A DNA stretch of 50,506 nt, taken from the NCBI GenBank assembly GCA_947482825.1, contig CANKMT010000036.1:1-50506 (forward strand). Reading direction: 5' to 3'. This DNA is from Betaproteobacteria bacterium. GTDB lineage: Bacteria; Pseudomonadota; Gammaproteobacteria; Burkholderiales; SG8-39. The notes beneath the pieces are model-generated. The model saw nothing but the letters and a program-made list of their open reading frames with translations, was not told where the DNA came from and made no database searches. The translations under genes and the position numbers were made by a program. Positions 16,188 through 27,572 of the stretch are shown here, in pieces (position 1 is the stretch's first letter; each line of letters begins with the position of its first letter).

Positions 16188-16205
16188 GGCGCCACCATCG
16201 GCGCC
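16188..16205 (-). terminator. Second intrinsic terminator
   Basis: The hairpin has a perfect GGCGCC stem with a 6-nt loop and is followed on the minus strand by TTTTCTTTT. It lies 217 nt beyond the first groEL terminator and upstream of tRNA-Phe, so it may be a backup or may end a separate short RNA. Confidence 0.75.
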
Positions 16206-16422
16206 TTAAAGGACAAGCTGCTGTCCAAGGAGGGAGACACGACCGGCGCCCCACGACAAGATCATGGAGCGCCGGACGGTCAAGTTGGAGCGTATTCGAA
16301 ACGGCTTAACGCGGGCTTGCGAAAGACTTTCAGGAGCCTGACTTTCGGTGCCCTTTGCGCTCCCCGCAGAGGGAGCACGCGAAACGAAGGTTTCGCTCTG
16401 CGAACGGCGCACCAAAAGAAAA

Positions 16423-16440
16423 GGGGCGATCGCTCGCCCC
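16423..16440 (-). terminator. Intrinsic terminator of groESL
   Basis: GGGGCGA pairs with TCGCCCC around a TCGC-type 4-nt loop. On the minus strand the stem is followed by TTTTCTTTT. It sits 55 nt beyond the groEL stop and is the expected end of the groES-groEL transcript. Confidence 0.85.
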
Positions 16441-16495
16441 TTTTCGCATGTGCTTCGCGCCCGGCACTGGCCGTGCGCGAACTCCATGGGCCTTC

Positions 16496-18163
<1,668 letters not shown>

Positions 18164-18212
18164 TTATGTTTCTCCTGAATGCAATAGTGATCGGATCTGA
18201 TCGGGGCGCGGC

Positions 18213-18506
18213 TTACGCGCCCTCGACCACGCCCATGATGTCTTCTTCGCGCATCACGAGAAGCTCATCGCCCTTGACCTTGACGGTCTGGCCGCTGTAC
18301 TTGCCGAACAGCACGCGGTCGCCGACCTTGACGTCGAGCGGCGTAATTTTGCCGTCGTCGTTCTTCTTGCCTTTGCCGACGGCGACGATCTCGCCCTGAT
18401 CGGGCTTTTCGGCCGCGGTGTCGGGGATGACGATGCCGGAAGCGGTTTTGCGCTCTTCCTCGATGCGCTTGACGATCACACGATCGTGCAGGGGACGAAT
18501 TTTCAT
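18213..18506 (-). CDS. groES: Co-chaperonin GroES
   Basis: The 97-residue protein has [14 protein letters not shown], the mobile loop [28 protein letters not shown] and [14 protein letters not shown]. It caps GroEL. The ATG at 18504-18506 gives the normal family start; the in-frame upstream extension to 18569 is not part of the protein. It precedes groEL by 49 bp, with CIRCE about 80 bp upstream. Confidence 0.97.
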   Translation of the reverse strand: MKIRPLHDRVIVKRIEEERKTASGIVIPDTAAEKPDQGEIVAVGKGKKNDDGKITPLDVKVGDRVLFGKYSGQTVKVKGDELLVMREEDIMGVVEGA

Positions 18507-18584
18507 TCGAGTCTCCATTCCTATTTGGGTCAACGGGTAAGGGCTGCCTCCAGAGGATGGCGGGCCCATCGGGTGGGGGGATTG

Positions 18585-18611
18585 TTAGCACTCCTCCCCC
18601 ATGAGTGCTGA
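18585..18611 (-). promoter_or_regulatory. CIRCE operator (HrcA site)
   Basis: TTAGCACTC, nine bases, then GAGTGCTGA matches the CIRCE consensus inverted repeat with one mismatch in the second arm (GCTGA in place of GCTAA). It lies about 80 bp upstream of groES, where the HrcA repressor controls heat-shock operons. hrcA is not in the window. Confidence 0.9.
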
Positions 18612-18668
18612 TTATAGGGGCTGAACACGCATATTTCAAGGGATCCCTAGCCCGTAGAATGACAGCTC

Positions 18669-20099
18669 ATGCAGATTCAACGGCTTATCTGCCCGATCCT
18701 CGCTTTCGCTGGTCTCCTCCTGGCCCCGACGGGGCCGCTGGAGGCGCAGACCGACGACCCCCTGCCTGCCGCCGTTGCCAACGCGCTTCGGGCGGCGGGG
18801 ATCCCGACCTCGGCGGTCGGGGTCGTCGTCCAGGACCTCGCGACGAGCAGGCCGATCGTGGCCTTTAACTCGGCCACCCCGTTCAATCCGGCTTCGACCA
18901 TGAAGCTAGTGACCACTTACGCGGGACTCGAGTTGCTTGGGCCTGCCTATCGCTGGAAGACGGAGGCCTATCTGGGCGGGCCGTTGCGTGACGGGACGCT
19001 GGAAGGCGATCTCGTGCTCAAAGGCCAGGGCGACCCGAAGGTCACGCTGGAAGCTTTCTGGCTCCTGTTGCGGGAGCTGCGCGCCCGCGGCCTGCGGGAG
19101 GTGAAAGGCGACCTCGTCGTGGACCGCAGCCGCTTTGCGGCCGGCGACTTCGACGCTTCGCGGTTCGACGGCGACTCCACACGCCCCTACAACGTCGGGC
19201 CGGACGCCTTGCTCCTAAACTTCAAGTCGATCCGGTTCCAGTTCGTGCCGGACCTGGAGCGGCGCCTTGTGCGGGCCTATGCCGAGCCTCGAATTGTCGA
19301 AGCGGCCGGCGACCTGCGCCTCACGGACACCCCGTGCGGGGAGTGGCGCGACCGCATGAAGGCCGACTTCCAGTCGCAGGGCCCGGCGCCCAGGGCCGTG
19401 TTCTCCGGAACTTACAGCGCGGCCTGCGGCGAGAAGGACTGGCACGTGGCGATGCTTGCGCCGAACCAGTACGCCGGCAGCCTTTTCCGGTTGCTGTGGG
19501 GAGAACTCGGCGGATCGATCGGCGGCGTCTTGCGCGATGGCACCGCACCCCCGGGCAAGCCTTTTGCGTCGCTCGAATCGCCGAGCCTTGCGGAGGTCGT
19601 GCGCGACATCAACAAGTACAGCAACAACGTGATGGCGCGCCAGCTCTTCCTGACGATCGCGGCGGAGCAAGGCGGGATCCCGGCCACCACCGCCGGCGCG
19701 CAATCCGCGATCAAGGCCTGGCTCGCGCGGAAGGGCCTCGATTTTCCCGAGATGGTCATGGAAAACGGCTCGGGCCTGTCGCGCATCGAGCGGATCAGCG
19801 CGCAAAGCCTGTCGACCCTGCTCGTCACGGCCTTCCGCAGCCCCGTGATGCCGGAATTGCTGGCCTCCCTTCCACTGGTGGCCGTCGACGGCACGATGCG
19901 CAGGCGCCTGAAGAGCGAATCGGTCGCCGGACAGGCGCACATCAAGACCGGGTCGCTGGCCGAAGTGCGCGCGATTGCAGGCTACGTGCTCGACCGGAAC
20001 GGTCGGCGCTTCGCGGTGACAATGATCGCGAACCACGTGAACGCGCAGCAATCGCAGGCCGCCCAGGATGCGTTGCTCAACTGGGTGTACACGCGCTAG
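18669..20099 (+). CDS. dacB: D-alanyl-D-alanine carboxypeptidase/endopeptidase (PBP4 type)
   Basis: The 476-residue protein has an N-terminal signal peptide (ICPILAFAGLLLAPTGPLEA) and the class C penicillin-binding-protein motifs: S76-T-M-K79, S318-N-N320 and K426-T-G. It cleaves D-Ala peptide bonds in periplasmic murein. A long insert between the first two motifs is normal for PBP4. It is divergent from groES across the CIRCE region. Confidence 0.93.
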   Translation: MQIQRLICPILAFAGLLLAPTGPLEAQTDDPLPAAVANALRAAGIPTSAVGVVVQDLATSRPIVAFNSATPFNPASTMKLVTTYAGLELLGPAYRWKTEAYLGGPLRDGTLEGDLVLKGQGDPKVTLEAFWLLLRELRARGLREVKGDLVVDRSRFAAGDFDASRFDGDSTRPYNVGPDALLLNFKSIRFQFVPDLERRLVRAYAEPRIVEAAGDLRLTDTPCGEWRDRMKADFQSQGPAPRAVFSGTYSAACGEKDWHVAMLAPNQYAGSLFRLLWGELGGSIGGVLRDGTAPPGKPFASLESPSLAEVVRDINKYSNNVMARQLFLTIAAEQGGIPATTAGAQSAIKAWLARKGLDFPEMVMENGSGLSRIERISAQSLSTLLVTAFRSPVMPELLASLPLVAVDGTMRRRLKSESVAGQAHIKTGSLAEVRAIAGYVLDRNGRRFAVTMIANHVNAQQSQAAQDALLNWVYTR

Positions 20100-20103
20100 G
20101 CGC

Positions 20104-20119
20104 GCCGCCGGGAGGCGGC
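20104..20119. terminator. Possible bidirectional hairpin
   Basis: GCCGCC and GGCGGC pair around a GGGA tetraloop in the 24-bp gap between the convergent dacB and DUF4870-like genes. There is no real T tract on either side, so it may be only a weak terminator or mRNA-end stabiliser. Confidence 0.4.
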
Positions 20120-20123
20120 TTCG

Positions 20124-20507
20124 TCAAGCCGGCAGCGGCTTCGCCTTGACCAACGCCACCCAGCCGCGAATCACGCGATAGGCCACCCACAGTCCGGTCG
20201 CGATCCACAAGCCGATGGCCAGCGGGATTCCGAGTAGCGTCACCCAGAGCACGGCGCCGATCGCGCACCAGAGCGCTGCAAACCAGAAGGTGCGGATCTG
20301 CCAGCTGAAATGCGATTCGAGGAACGTCCCGGCCGCATCGGAGCGTTTCACGTAATTCAGGATCACCGCGATGATCGACGGCCAGCCCATCAGGAAAGCG
20401 GTCACGATGAACGCGGTCGTGGTCACGCCGACGAATACCGAGAATGCATGCAGGCCGTAGATCACGTGGGTCCAGGCTACGAGCCCCTCCAGCGAACGGT
20501 CGTTCAT
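20124..20507 (-). CDS. DUF4870-like membrane protein
   Basis: The 127-residue protein has about three hydrophobic segments: [21 protein letters not shown], a [12 protein letters not shown] segment, and [21 protein letters not shown] with a following helix. The [25 protein letters not shown] stretch is characteristic of this small inner-membrane family. The function is unknown. Its ATG overlaps the ubiD stop by ATGA, so it is the last gene of the ridA-recG-ubiA-orf-ubiD chain. Confidence 0.75.
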   Translation of the reverse strand: MNDRSLEGLVAWTHVIYGLHAFSVFVGVTTTAFIVTAFLMGWPSIIAVILNYVKRSDAAGTFLESHFSWQIRTFWFAALWCAIGAVLWVTLLGIPLAIGLWIATGLWVAYRVIRGWVALVKAKPLPA

Positions 20508-21994
20508 AGCCCGAGGTCCTTCCAGAGCCCGTCGATCTTCTTCTTCACTTCCGTGTCCATCGAGATCGGCGTTCCCCAATGGCGCGAAGTCTCGCCGGGC
20601 CACTTGCTGGTCGCGTCGATGCCCATCTTGGAACCGAGGCCGGCGACCGGGCTCGCGAAATCGAGGTAGTCGATCGGCGTGTTCTCGGCGATCAGCGTGT
20701 CGCGGGCGGGATCGACCCGCGTGGTGATCGCCCAGATCACTTCCTTCCAGTCGCGCACGTCCACATCGTCGTCGGTGACGACGATGAACTTCGTGTACAT
20801 GAACTGGCGCAGGAAGCTCCACACGCCGAACATCACTCGCCGGGCGTGACCCGGATACTGCTTCTTCATGCTCACGATCGCCATCCGGTACGAGCAACCT
20901 TCCGGCGGAAGGTAGAAGTCGACGATTTCCGGAAACTGCTTTACGAGCAGCGGCACGAACACCTCGTTGAGCGCGACGCCGAGCATGGCCGGCTCGTCGG
21001 GCGGCTTGCCGGTGTAGGTGCTGTGATAGATCGGGGAATGGCGCATCGTCATCCGCTCGATGGTTAGAACGGGAAAGCGGTCGACTTCGTTGTAGTACCC
21101 GGTGTGATCGCCAAAGGGTCCCTCGGGCGCGGTGTCGCCCGCATTGATCACGCCTTCGAGCACGATTTCGGCCGAGGCCGGCACCTGCAAGTCGTTGCCG
21201 ACGCATCGGACGAGCTCGGTGCGTCCCCCACGCAAAAGGCCGGCGAACTGGTACTCGCCGAGCGTGTCCGGAATCGGGGTCACGGCCGCGAGCAAGGTGG
21301 CCGGGTCGGCTCCGAGAGCGACCGCCACCGCAAAGGGCTTGCCCGGATTCGCGATCCCGTGGTCGCGGAAATCGAGCGCGCCGCCGCGATGCGCGAGCCA
21401 TCGCATGATGACCCGATTCGGCCCGATCACCTGCTGCCGGTAAATTCCCAGATTCTGTCGCGTCTTGGAAGCCGGCAATCCCTGCGGCCCCCTCGTAACC
21501 GTGAGCCCCCACGTAATCAGCGGTCCCGCATCGCCGGGCCAGCAGGTCTGGATCGGCAGCCGCGCGAGGTCGACGTCCTTGCCTTCGAGAACAACCTCCT
21601 GGCAGGGCGCAGAGGAAAGGACTTTCGGCGCCATGTCGAAAACCTTGGACGCGAGCTGGCGCAGCTCGGGCAATTTCTCCCACACATCGCGCAATCCCTT
21701 GGGCGGCTCCGGCTCCTTTAGGGTGGCGAGCAGCCTGCCGATATTGCGCAGGGACGCGGCGTCCTCGGCGCCCATGGCGAGGGCGACCCGGCGCACCGTG
21801 CCGAACAGGTTGGCAAGCACCGGCACGCTGTGCCCGGCCGGGCGCTCGAAAAGGACCGCCGGGCCGCCGGCCCGCAGCACGCGATCGCAGACCTCGGTCA
21901 TTTCGTACCGCGGCGAGACTTCGGCCTTTACGCGCTTCAGTTCACCCATCGACTCCAGCTTGGCGGCGAAATCGCGGAGATCGGCGTACTTCAT
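20504..21994 (-). CDS. ubiD: 4-hydroxy-3-polyprenylbenzoate decarboxylase
   Basis: The 496-residue protein has the full UbiD pattern: [89 protein letters not shown], and VVLEG-type prFMN-site residues with [11 protein letters not shown]. It decarboxylates the polyprenylated benzoate in ubiquinone synthesis using prenylated FMN made by UbiX, which is not in the window. Both ends overlap neighbours by ATGA. Confidence 0.95.
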   Translation of the reverse strand: MKYADLRDFAAKLESMGELKRVKAEVSPRYEMTEVCDRVLRAGGPAVLFERPAGHSVPVLANLFGTVRRVALAMGAEDAASLRNIGRLLATLKEPEPPKGLRDVWEKLPELRQLASKVFDMAPKVLSSAPCQEVVLEGKDVDLARLPIQTCWPGDAGPLITWGLTVTRGPQGLPASKTRQNLGIYRQQVIGPNRVIMRWLAHRGGALDFRDHGIANPGKPFAVAVALGADPATLLAAVTPIPDTLGEYQFAGLLRGGRTELVRCVGNDLQVPASAEIVLEGVINAGDTAPEGPFGDHTGYYNEVDRFPVLTIERMTMRHSPIYHSTYTGKPPDEPAMLGVALNEVFVPLLVKQFPEIVDFYLPPEGCSYRMAIVSMKKQYPGHARRVMFGVWSFLRQFMYTKFIVVTDDDVDVRDWKEVIWAITTRVDPARDTLIAENTPIDYLDFASPVAGLGSKMGIDATSKWPGETSRHWGTPISMDTEVKKKIDGLWKDLGL

Positions 21995-22518
21995 GGCCGG
22001 CTGCGCTTTGCGATCTGGGCCGACACGCTTTCGCCGAATTCGCAGAGCAGCGGATCACGGCCGCGCGTGGCGAAAACCCGTTCTTCAGGCGCGACCACCA
22101 CCCTCATCACGGTTTCCCCGATCCAGCCCAGCACCAGCAACGCAACCGCCCGGATCGCGACGCCCAGGCTTGCCGCCGGCAGGAGCGAGACGGAAAGATC
22201 GAACGCACGCAACGCCGCCGGCAGGAAGCCACCTTGAGTCTGCACTGACACCTCCCCCGCCATCGATGCAACCAGCATGCGCAGCGGCCAGAAGGCTGCG
22301 AAGAGTATCGCTGCAAGCACGAGCAAGACGCAGCCCCAGTTGATGTGGCGCGCAACGCGTTCATAGGCCACGCCAAGCGCTGCGACTCGGTCGAGGTGGA
22401 TCGACTCGAAACCTTCCGTGCCGCGATGCACGAGGCTCGCGCCGAACAGCGACAAGTGCGAGCCGGCAAGCTCGCCGCGGCGGAATTCGAAGGTCGCCAG
22501 GGGCGCTTCGACGTTCAC
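21991..22518 (-). CDS. Unknown two-segment membrane protein between ubiA and ubiD
   Basis: The 175-residue product has an N-terminal soluble part ([24 protein letters not shown]) and two membrane segments, about [19 protein letters not shown] and [19 protein letters not shown], followed by a basic tail. I recognise no family. The GTG at 22516-22518 is chosen because it overlaps the ubiA stop by GTGA, and the stop overlaps the ubiD start by ATGA. Its position between two ubiquinone genes suggests a membrane-associated helper of that pathway, which is inference only. Confidence 0.6.
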   Translation of the reverse strand: MNVEAPLATFEFRRGELAGSHLSLFGASLVHRGTEGFESIHLDRVAALGVAYERVARHINWGCVLLVLAAILFAAFWPLRMLVASMAGEVSVQTQGGFLPAALRAFDLSVSLLPAASLGVAIRAVALLVLGWIGETVMRVVVAPEERVFATRGRDPLLCEFGESVSAQIAKRSRP

Positions 22519-23417
22519 CGCAGGCCGGTCATCGGATAGGAAAGCACGGTCCCTGCAAAGATCGCCGCGCCGACCCAATTGTTGTGCATGAACGCCTTGA
22601 AACAGCCGTCGCGCGAGCGACCGCGGATCAAAAACCAATGATAGCCGATCATTGCGCCAGCCACGCCAAGCCCGGCGTAATAGGCGGCGCCGAGTCCCGC
22701 AAGGATCCCGACCCAGGCGAGGATGGCAAGTGTCGCTGCATAGAAGCCCATTATTCCCGCCACATCGAAGCGCCCCAACGCGATCGCGGCCGTGCGCAGG
22801 CCGATGCGCTTGTCGTCCTCACGGTCGACCATGGCGTACTCGGTGTCGTAGGCGAGCGCCCAGAAGACGTTTGCGAGCAGGAGCCACCAGCAGGCAGCAG
22901 GCAACGTGCCGAGGACTGCGGCAAACGCCATCGGGATGCCGAAACCAAAAGCAATGCCGAGATAGGCCTGCGGGAACCAGAAGAACCGCTTCGTGAACGG
23001 GTACGTGGCCGCCACGAAAAGCGCGACGAACGACAGCTGGATCGCGAACGGCGGCAGGAAAAGCACGAACCCGAACGCGACCAGCGCAAGCGTGCCGGCC
23101 ACGGCCACCGCTTCCCAGGGGCGGATCTCGCCCGCCACGATCGGGCGCAGGCGCGTGCGTTCGACATGCGCATCGAACCCACGGTCGGCAAAGTCGTTGA
23201 TTGCGCAACCGGCCGAGCGCATGAGCAGCGTGCCCAGGGCAAAGATGATCACGAAGTCGGCACGGGGGCGCCCTTCCGACGCGATCCAGACCGCGCACAG
23301 CGTCGGCCACAGGAGCAACAGCGTGCCGATCGGCTTGTCGAGCCGGACCAGCCTTTCGTACGCATCGAGCCGCGCTGCGATCTGCGCAAGGGTCATGCGT
23401 GCAATTATCGCATTCAC
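22515..23417 (-). CDS. ubiA: 4-hydroxybenzoate polyprenyltransferase
   Basis: The 300-residue protein is a multi-pass UbiA-type prenyltransferase with both aspartate-rich motifs: N74-D-F-A-D78 in the first and [13 protein letters not shown] at 188-200 in the second, plus LRPIVAGEI and [12 protein letters not shown]. It attaches the polyprenyl chain to 4-hydroxybenzoate in the inner membrane. A GTG at 23415-23417 overlaps the recG stop by GTGA; an ATG seven codons later (23394-23396) is an alternative start. Neither has a strong ribosome site, so coupling is likely. Confidence 0.95.
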   Translation of the reverse strand: MNAIIARMTLAQIAARLDAYERLVRLDKPIGTLLLLWPTLCAVWIASEGRPRADFVIIFALGTLLMRSAGCAINDFADRGFDAHVERTRLRPIVAGEIRPWEAVAVAGTLALVAFGFVLFLPPFAIQLSFVALFVAATYPFTKRFFWFPQAYLGIAFGFGIPMAFAAVLGTLPAACWWLLLANVFWALAYDTEYAMVDREDDKRIGLRTAAIALGRFDVAGIMGFYAATLAILAWVGILAGLGAAYYAGLGVAGAMIGYHWFLIRGRSRDGCFKAFMHNNWVGAAIFAGTVLSYPMTGLR

Positions 23418-25486
23418 ACGCGGGCGAGGTCCCGGCGGCTGCCGAGCCAGCGCTCGACGTGCGCACGCGCCTCGTCAGGAAACTCCGCAAGCATCCGCCC
23501 AGCGGCTTCGCGCACAACCGCAATCATCGGCTCGTCCTTTTCGAGATCGGCAAACCGCAGCAGCGGAGCACCGCTTTGCCTCTCGCCGAGGTACTCGCCG
23601 GGCCCGCGCAGGCTGAGGTCGGCGCGCGCAATCTCGAATCCGTCGGCGCTTTCGTAGATCGCCTTCAACCTCGCGCGGGCCATCTGAGAAAGCGGACTGG
23701 CGTAAAGCAGGACGCAGTCGCTCTCGCGGTGACCGCGCCCGACGCGTCCGCGCAACTGGTGCAGCTGCGCAAGGCCGAATCGCTCCGCATGCTCGATCAC
23801 CATGAGCGAGGCGTTCGGCACGTCGACGCCGACTTCGATCACCGTGGTGCAAACCAGGAGCTGGAGGCGGTTTTCCTTGAAGGCCTGCATCACGGACGCC
23901 TTGTCGATTGGCGGCAGGCGGCCATGCAGCAGGCCGACTTCAAGGCCGGTGAATTCAGCCTGGAGTTCGGCATAGGTGTCGAGGGCGGTCTGCAAGTCGA
24001 GCGTTTCGGATTCCTCGATCAGCGGGCACACCCAGTAGGCCTGCTCGCCTGCCGCGCACGCCTCGCGGATGCGTTCAAGAACCTCCCTTCGGCGCACATT
24101 CGAGATCAGGCGCGTCTTGACCGGCGTTCGCCCCGGTGGAAGTTCATCGATCACCGAGACGTCGAGGTCGGCGTAATAGCTCATCGACAATGTGCGCGGA
24201 ATCGGGGTCGCGCTCATCATGAGCTGGTGGGGGACGATTCCGCCCCCATCGGCTTTCTTGCGCAGCGCGAGCCTTTGCTGGACCCCGAAACGGTGCTGCT
24301 CATCGACCACCGCGAGCGCGAGGCGCGCGAAATCCACGCCCTCCTGGAAGAGCGCATGGGTGCCTATCACGACACCCACCTTTTCGGTCGACAGCGCCTC
24401 GAGCGCCGCGCGCCTGTCTTTCTTGCCAAGACCGCCATGCAACCACACTATGCGCACGCCAAGCGGCGCCAGCCATTCGGAGAATTTCCGGAAGTGCTGC
24501 TCCGAAAGGATTTCGGTGGGCGCCATCACCGCGGCCTGCCAGCCTGCATCGACTGCTGCAAGGGCGGCAAGCGCGGCGAGGATCGTCTTGCCGCTGCCGA
24601 CATCGCCCTGCAGGAGCCTTTGCATCGGGTGGGGCTGCGCGATGTCGGCCGCGATCTCGGCCAGGCAGCGCTGTTGTGCCCGCGTAAGGCGGAACGGCAA
24701 TGCGCCGAGAAATTTCTTCAGCAGCGGCCCGCTTCCCGGCAACAGCGGTGCCGAGCGGCTGCGCCTCGCGAGATAGTGCATTCGCATCGAAAGCTGCTGC
24801 GCGAGCAGCTCGTCGAATTTCACGCGCTGCCAGGCCGGATGCGTGCGCTCGATGAGTTCGGCCGGATCGATCCCCGGCGGAGGCGTATGCAGGAAGCGCA
24901 CGGCAAACGCGAAGTCCTGGAGCGCGTAGCGTTTGCGCATGCCGGGCGGAAGGGAGTCTTCGATGGGTTCGGCCTTCAATGCATCGAGCACGGCAGACCG
25001 CAACATCGGCTGCGCAATCCCGGCCGCGGCTGGGTATACAGGCGTGAGCGCCTCGGGCAGCGGCTCGCCCGGATTCACGATCCGATAGCGGGGGTGGGTC
25101 ATCTCTGCGCCGCCGCGCCCCAGGCGGATTTCGCCGAACGCGCGCACCCGCTTGCCCTCGGCGATCGCGCGTTCGAACAGCTTCAACTGGCTGGGATAAA
25201 AATTGAAGAATCGCAATGCAAGCGCTGAATCGCCCGCCATGGCGTGGACGACAAGCTGGCGGCGCGGCCGGTAGGCGACTTCGGCTCGCACGATGCCGGC
25301 CTCGACCTGCACCGGCACACCGGGCGGCGCCCTATCGACTGCGGTCAGCGCGGTTTCGTCCTCGTACCGCATCGGCAGGTGCAGCACCAGGTCGAAACGC
25401 GAGCGGATCCCGAGCTTTTCGAGCTTCTTCGAAAACGACGCCGCGTTCTTGCCCGCGGTTGCGGGCGCGCGCCGTGCCGCACTCAC
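23414..25486 (-). CDS. recG: ATP-dependent DNA helicase RecG
   Basis: The 690-residue protein has the RecG order: N-terminal wedge (about 60-170), Walker A GDVGSGKT at 294-301, DEQH at 395-398, [11 protein letters not shown], and [14 protein letters not shown] in the second helicase domain. It remodels stalled forks and branched DNA. The start is a GTG at 25484-25486 that overlaps the ridA stop (GTGA). Its stop overlaps the ubiA start, so it sits inside a tightly coupled chain. Confidence 0.95.
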   Translation of the reverse strand: MSAARRAPATAGKNAASFSKKLEKLGIRSRFDLVLHLPMRYEDETALTAVDRAPPGVPVQVEAGIVRAEVAYRPRRQLVVHAMAGDSALALRFFNFYPSQLKLFERAIAEGKRVRAFGEIRLGRGGAEMTHPRYRIVNPGEPLPEALTPVYPAAAGIAQPMLRSAVLDALKAEPIEDSLPPGMRKRYALQDFAFAVRFLHTPPPGIDPAELIERTHPAWQRVKFDELLAQQLSMRMHYLARRSRSAPLLPGSGPLLKKFLGALPFRLTRAQQRCLAEIAADIAQPHPMQRLLQGDVGSGKTILAALAALAAVDAGWQAAVMAPTEILSEQHFRKFSEWLAPLGVRIVWLHGGLGKKDRRAALEALSTEKVGVVIGTHALFQEGVDFARLALAVVDEQHRFGVQQRLALRKKADGGGIVPHQLMMSATPIPRTLSMSYYADLDVSVIDELPPGRTPVKTRLISNVRRREVLERIREACAAGEQAYWVCPLIEESETLDLQTALDTYAELQAEFTGLEVGLLHGRLPPIDKASVMQAFKENRLQLLVCTTVIEVGVDVPNASLMVIEHAERFGLAQLHQLRGRVGRGHRESDCVLLYASPLSQMARARLKAIYESADGFEIARADLSLRGPGEYLGERQSGAPLLRFADLEKDEPMIAVVREAAGRMLAEFPDEARAHVERWLGSRRDLARV

Positions 25487-25860
25487 CCCGCGTAGAGGAT
25501 CGCGTCGATCTCGACCAGCGCGCCGCGCGGTAGGCTCGCCACACCGATGGCCACGCGCGCCGGGTAAGGCTCGCGCAGGTAGCGGGCCATGACTTCGTTC
25601 ACCCGGGCAAAGTGCGCTAGATCGGTAAGATAGACCGTCATTCGGACCGTGCGCTCGAGGTTCAGGTCCGCGGCCAGGGCGATCGCGGCGAGGTTGCGGA
25701 AGACCCGGTCGATCTGTGCGTCGATGCCATCGACCAGCTGCATGGTCGCCGGATCGAAGCCGATCTGGCCCGAGATGTAGAGGGTATCCCCGGCGCGGAT
25801 CGCCTGCGAGTACGTGCCGATGGCGGCAGGGGCGTCCTTGGAGTGAATGACGGTTTTCAT
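25483..25860 (-). CDS. ridA: RidA-family enamine/imine deaminase
   Basis: The 125-residue protein has the RidA signature: [21 protein letters not shown], then a C-terminal [25 protein letters not shown] with the conserved arginine and glutamate. It hydrolyses reactive 2-aminoacrylate and related imines from PLP enzymes. It is the first gene of the ridA-recG-ubiA-orf-ubiD-DUF4870 chain, overlapping recG by GTGA. The promoter lies in the short divergent gap to the TPR gene. Confidence 0.93.
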   Translation of the reverse strand: MKTVIHSKDAPAAIGTYSQAIRAGDTLYISGQIGFDPATMQLVDGIDAQIDRVFRNLAAIALAADLNLERTVRMTVYLTDLAHFARVNEVMARYLREPYPARVAIGVASLPRGALVEIDAILYAG

Positions 25861-25905
25861 GCTGCGCGTAGAATCTCCAGTGAAGACACGACTATCTTAG
25901 CCCAA

Positions 25906-26241
25906 GTGAACGCCGCCCTCATTGCAAGCCTGGAGAAACTGCTTGGAAGCCCGCGCGACGGGGCGCTTCTGCGCTTCTCGCTCGGCAGCGAGCACCTCAA
26001 GGCGGGCGATGCATCCCGGGCCGCAGGCTACCTGCGCGACGCCGTGGAAAGAGACCCGGGATACTCGGCGGCCTGGAAACTGCTGGGCAAGGCACTCGTC
26101 GACAGCGGCCACGAGCGGGACGCCCTTGACGCCTACCGGAGCGGGATCGCCGCGGCAGAAAGGAAAGGCGACAAGCAGGCCGGCAAGGAGATGGCCGTGT
26201 TCGCGCGGCGCATCGAGAAAACCCTCCAGGACCGCGGCTAG
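25906..26241 (+). CDS. TPR protein
   Basis: The product has 111 residues with tetratricopeptide-type helices (LRFSLGSEHLKAGDASRAAGYLRDAVERDPGYSAAWKLLGKALVDSGHERDALDAY, given here as pattern only across positions 20-75). TPRs mediate protein-protein contacts; no enzymatic domain is seen. The GTG at 25906 is my preferred start because the longer in-frame ATG at 25843 overlaps the divergent ridA gene; neither has a clear ribosome site. Its last 4 bp overlap the stop of the convergent response-regulator gene. Confidence 0.6.
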   Translation: MNAALIASLEKLLGSPRDGALLRFSLGSEHLKAGDASRAAGYLRDAVERDPGYSAAWKLLGKALVDSGHERDALDAYRSGIAAAERKGDKQAGKEMAVFARRIEKTLQDRG

Positions 26242-27305
26242 TCGCGAATCGTCTCGAAGACATCGCGGAATTCGGCCATTACGACCTTGAAAGCCGCGAG
26301 CAAAGTCGGGTCGAAATGGGAAGGTAGGGATTTCGTGTCGCCGGCAAGGATGCTGCTTGCCGCGGCAGCGTGGTCCATGGCCGGCTTGTATGGGCGCCAG
26401 CTGCGCAGCGTGTCGTACATGTCGCACAACTGAGTGATGCGCGCTGCGAGCGGGATCTTTTCGCCCTTGAGGCCGCGCGGATAGCCGCTTCCGTCCCAGC
26501 GCTCGTGGTGGGCCCGCGCGATGTCCGCAGCCATCGCGAGGTAGGGGGACGAGTTCAGCGCGAGCATCTGCCCGCCGATCCCGGTGTGGGTCTGCATGAT
26601 CTTCCACTCGTCGCCCGACAAGGCTTCCGGCTTTTCGAGGATGCGGTCGGGGACGCCGATCTTGCCGATGTCGTGCAGCTGGCTCGCAAATCCGATGACG
26701 GCGCAGAAGTGTTCGTCGAGTCGCAGCCTATGGGCCAGCAAGGTCGCGTAAAGACCCATGCGTTTCACGTGGGCACCCGTCTCATCGTCGCGGTGCGCGG
26801 CTGCGCGGATCAGGGTGTGGATCGTCTCGCGATTGCTCCGCTCCAGCTCGGCGGTGCGCAACTCGACCTTGCGCTCGAGGATTGTGTTCTGCGCCCCGAG
26901 CTCGTCCTGGAACCTCTTGAGGCGCAAAAGGTTCTGGACCCGGACTTTGAGTTCCACGCGGTCCACCGGCCGGATCAGGAAATCGTCTGCGCCCGCCGCA
27001 AGGCCGTTGATGCGCGATTCCTTGTCCTCGAGCATCGAAACGATGATGATCGGCACGTTGCGGGTGCGTTCGTCGTTCCTCAGCCGGCGCGCCACCTCGA
27101 ACCCGTCCATGCCCGGCATGACGACGTCGAGGATCACGAGGTCGAGCGGCCTGGCTGCTGCGATCGCAAGGGCCTCCTCGCCGTTGGTGGCGACCAGCGT
27201 CTTGTGACCCTGGGCGCGGATGACCAGTGTCATCAGCTCGCGGGTCAGCGGCTGGTCGTCGACAATGAGGACGCGGGCGGGAGGGGCTTCTTCAGCGGTC
27301 CGCAT
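26238..27305 (-). CDS. Response regulator with HD-GYP phosphodiesterase domain
   Basis: The 355-residue protein has a receiver domain (RVLIVDDQPLTRELM, phospho-acceptor D60 in LVILDVVMPGMDG) and, after a coiled-coil linker around 130-160, an HD-GYP domain with HDIGKIGVPD at 211-220 and HHERWDGSGYP at 266-276. HD-GYP domains hydrolyse cyclic di-GMP. The usual receiver lysine is replaced by arginine (IRPVDR, R112), which may alter signalling. The ATG at 27303-27305 has a GAGG site; the longer in-frame opening runs through a tRNA and is not coding. No sensor kinase is adjacent. Confidence 0.9.
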   Translation of the reverse strand: MRTAEEAPPARVLIVDDQPLTRELMTLVIRAQGHKTLVATNGEEALAIAAARPLDLVILDVVMPGMDGFEVARRLRNDERTRNVPIIIVSMLEDKESRINGLAAGADDFLIRPVDRVELKVRVQNLLRLKRFQDELGAQNTILERKVELRTAELERSNRETIHTLIRAAAHRDDETGAHVKRMGLYATLLAHRLRLDEHFCAVIGFASQLHDIGKIGVPDRILEKPEALSGDEWKIMQTHTGIGGQMLALNSSPYLAMAADIARAHHERWDGSGYPRGLKGEKIPLAARITQLCDMYDTLRSWRPYKPAMDHAAAASSILAGDTKSLPSHFDPTLLAAFKVVMAEFRDVFETIRD

Positions 27306-27360
27306 CGTAAACCTCGAAGGTGATGAAAAGGAGGCCAGCGCTCGGCTGGCCTGGGATACG

Positions 27361-27436
<76 letters not shown>

Positions 27437-27572
27437 AGGAAGGGGTAGGATTGTAACCCATGCCGGGGGGGTGCCACAAACACGCTCGGAGCGGCCGGCG
27501 CCGGAATCACCCGCCCATTTGCGCCGCGGTTATGATTGGCACCCTGCGTCCGACGCCCTATCGAGAGAGTCC

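Larger units (their letters stand above)
16106..16495. other. Intergenic stretch between tRNA-Phe and groEL
   Basis: I see no convincing gene in these 390 bp. They contain two intrinsic terminators on the minus strand (16188-16205 and 16423-16440), each flanked by the near-identical sequence CACCAAAAGAAAAGG. The 215 bp between them could carry a short minus-strand transcript ending at the distal terminator; a tiny frame stops just before that hairpin but has no clear ribosome site. Confidence 0.5.

Noticed and set aside
23399..25228. 609-codon frame antisense to recG
   Set aside because: Mirror frame of a clear recG gene without ribosome site or domain.
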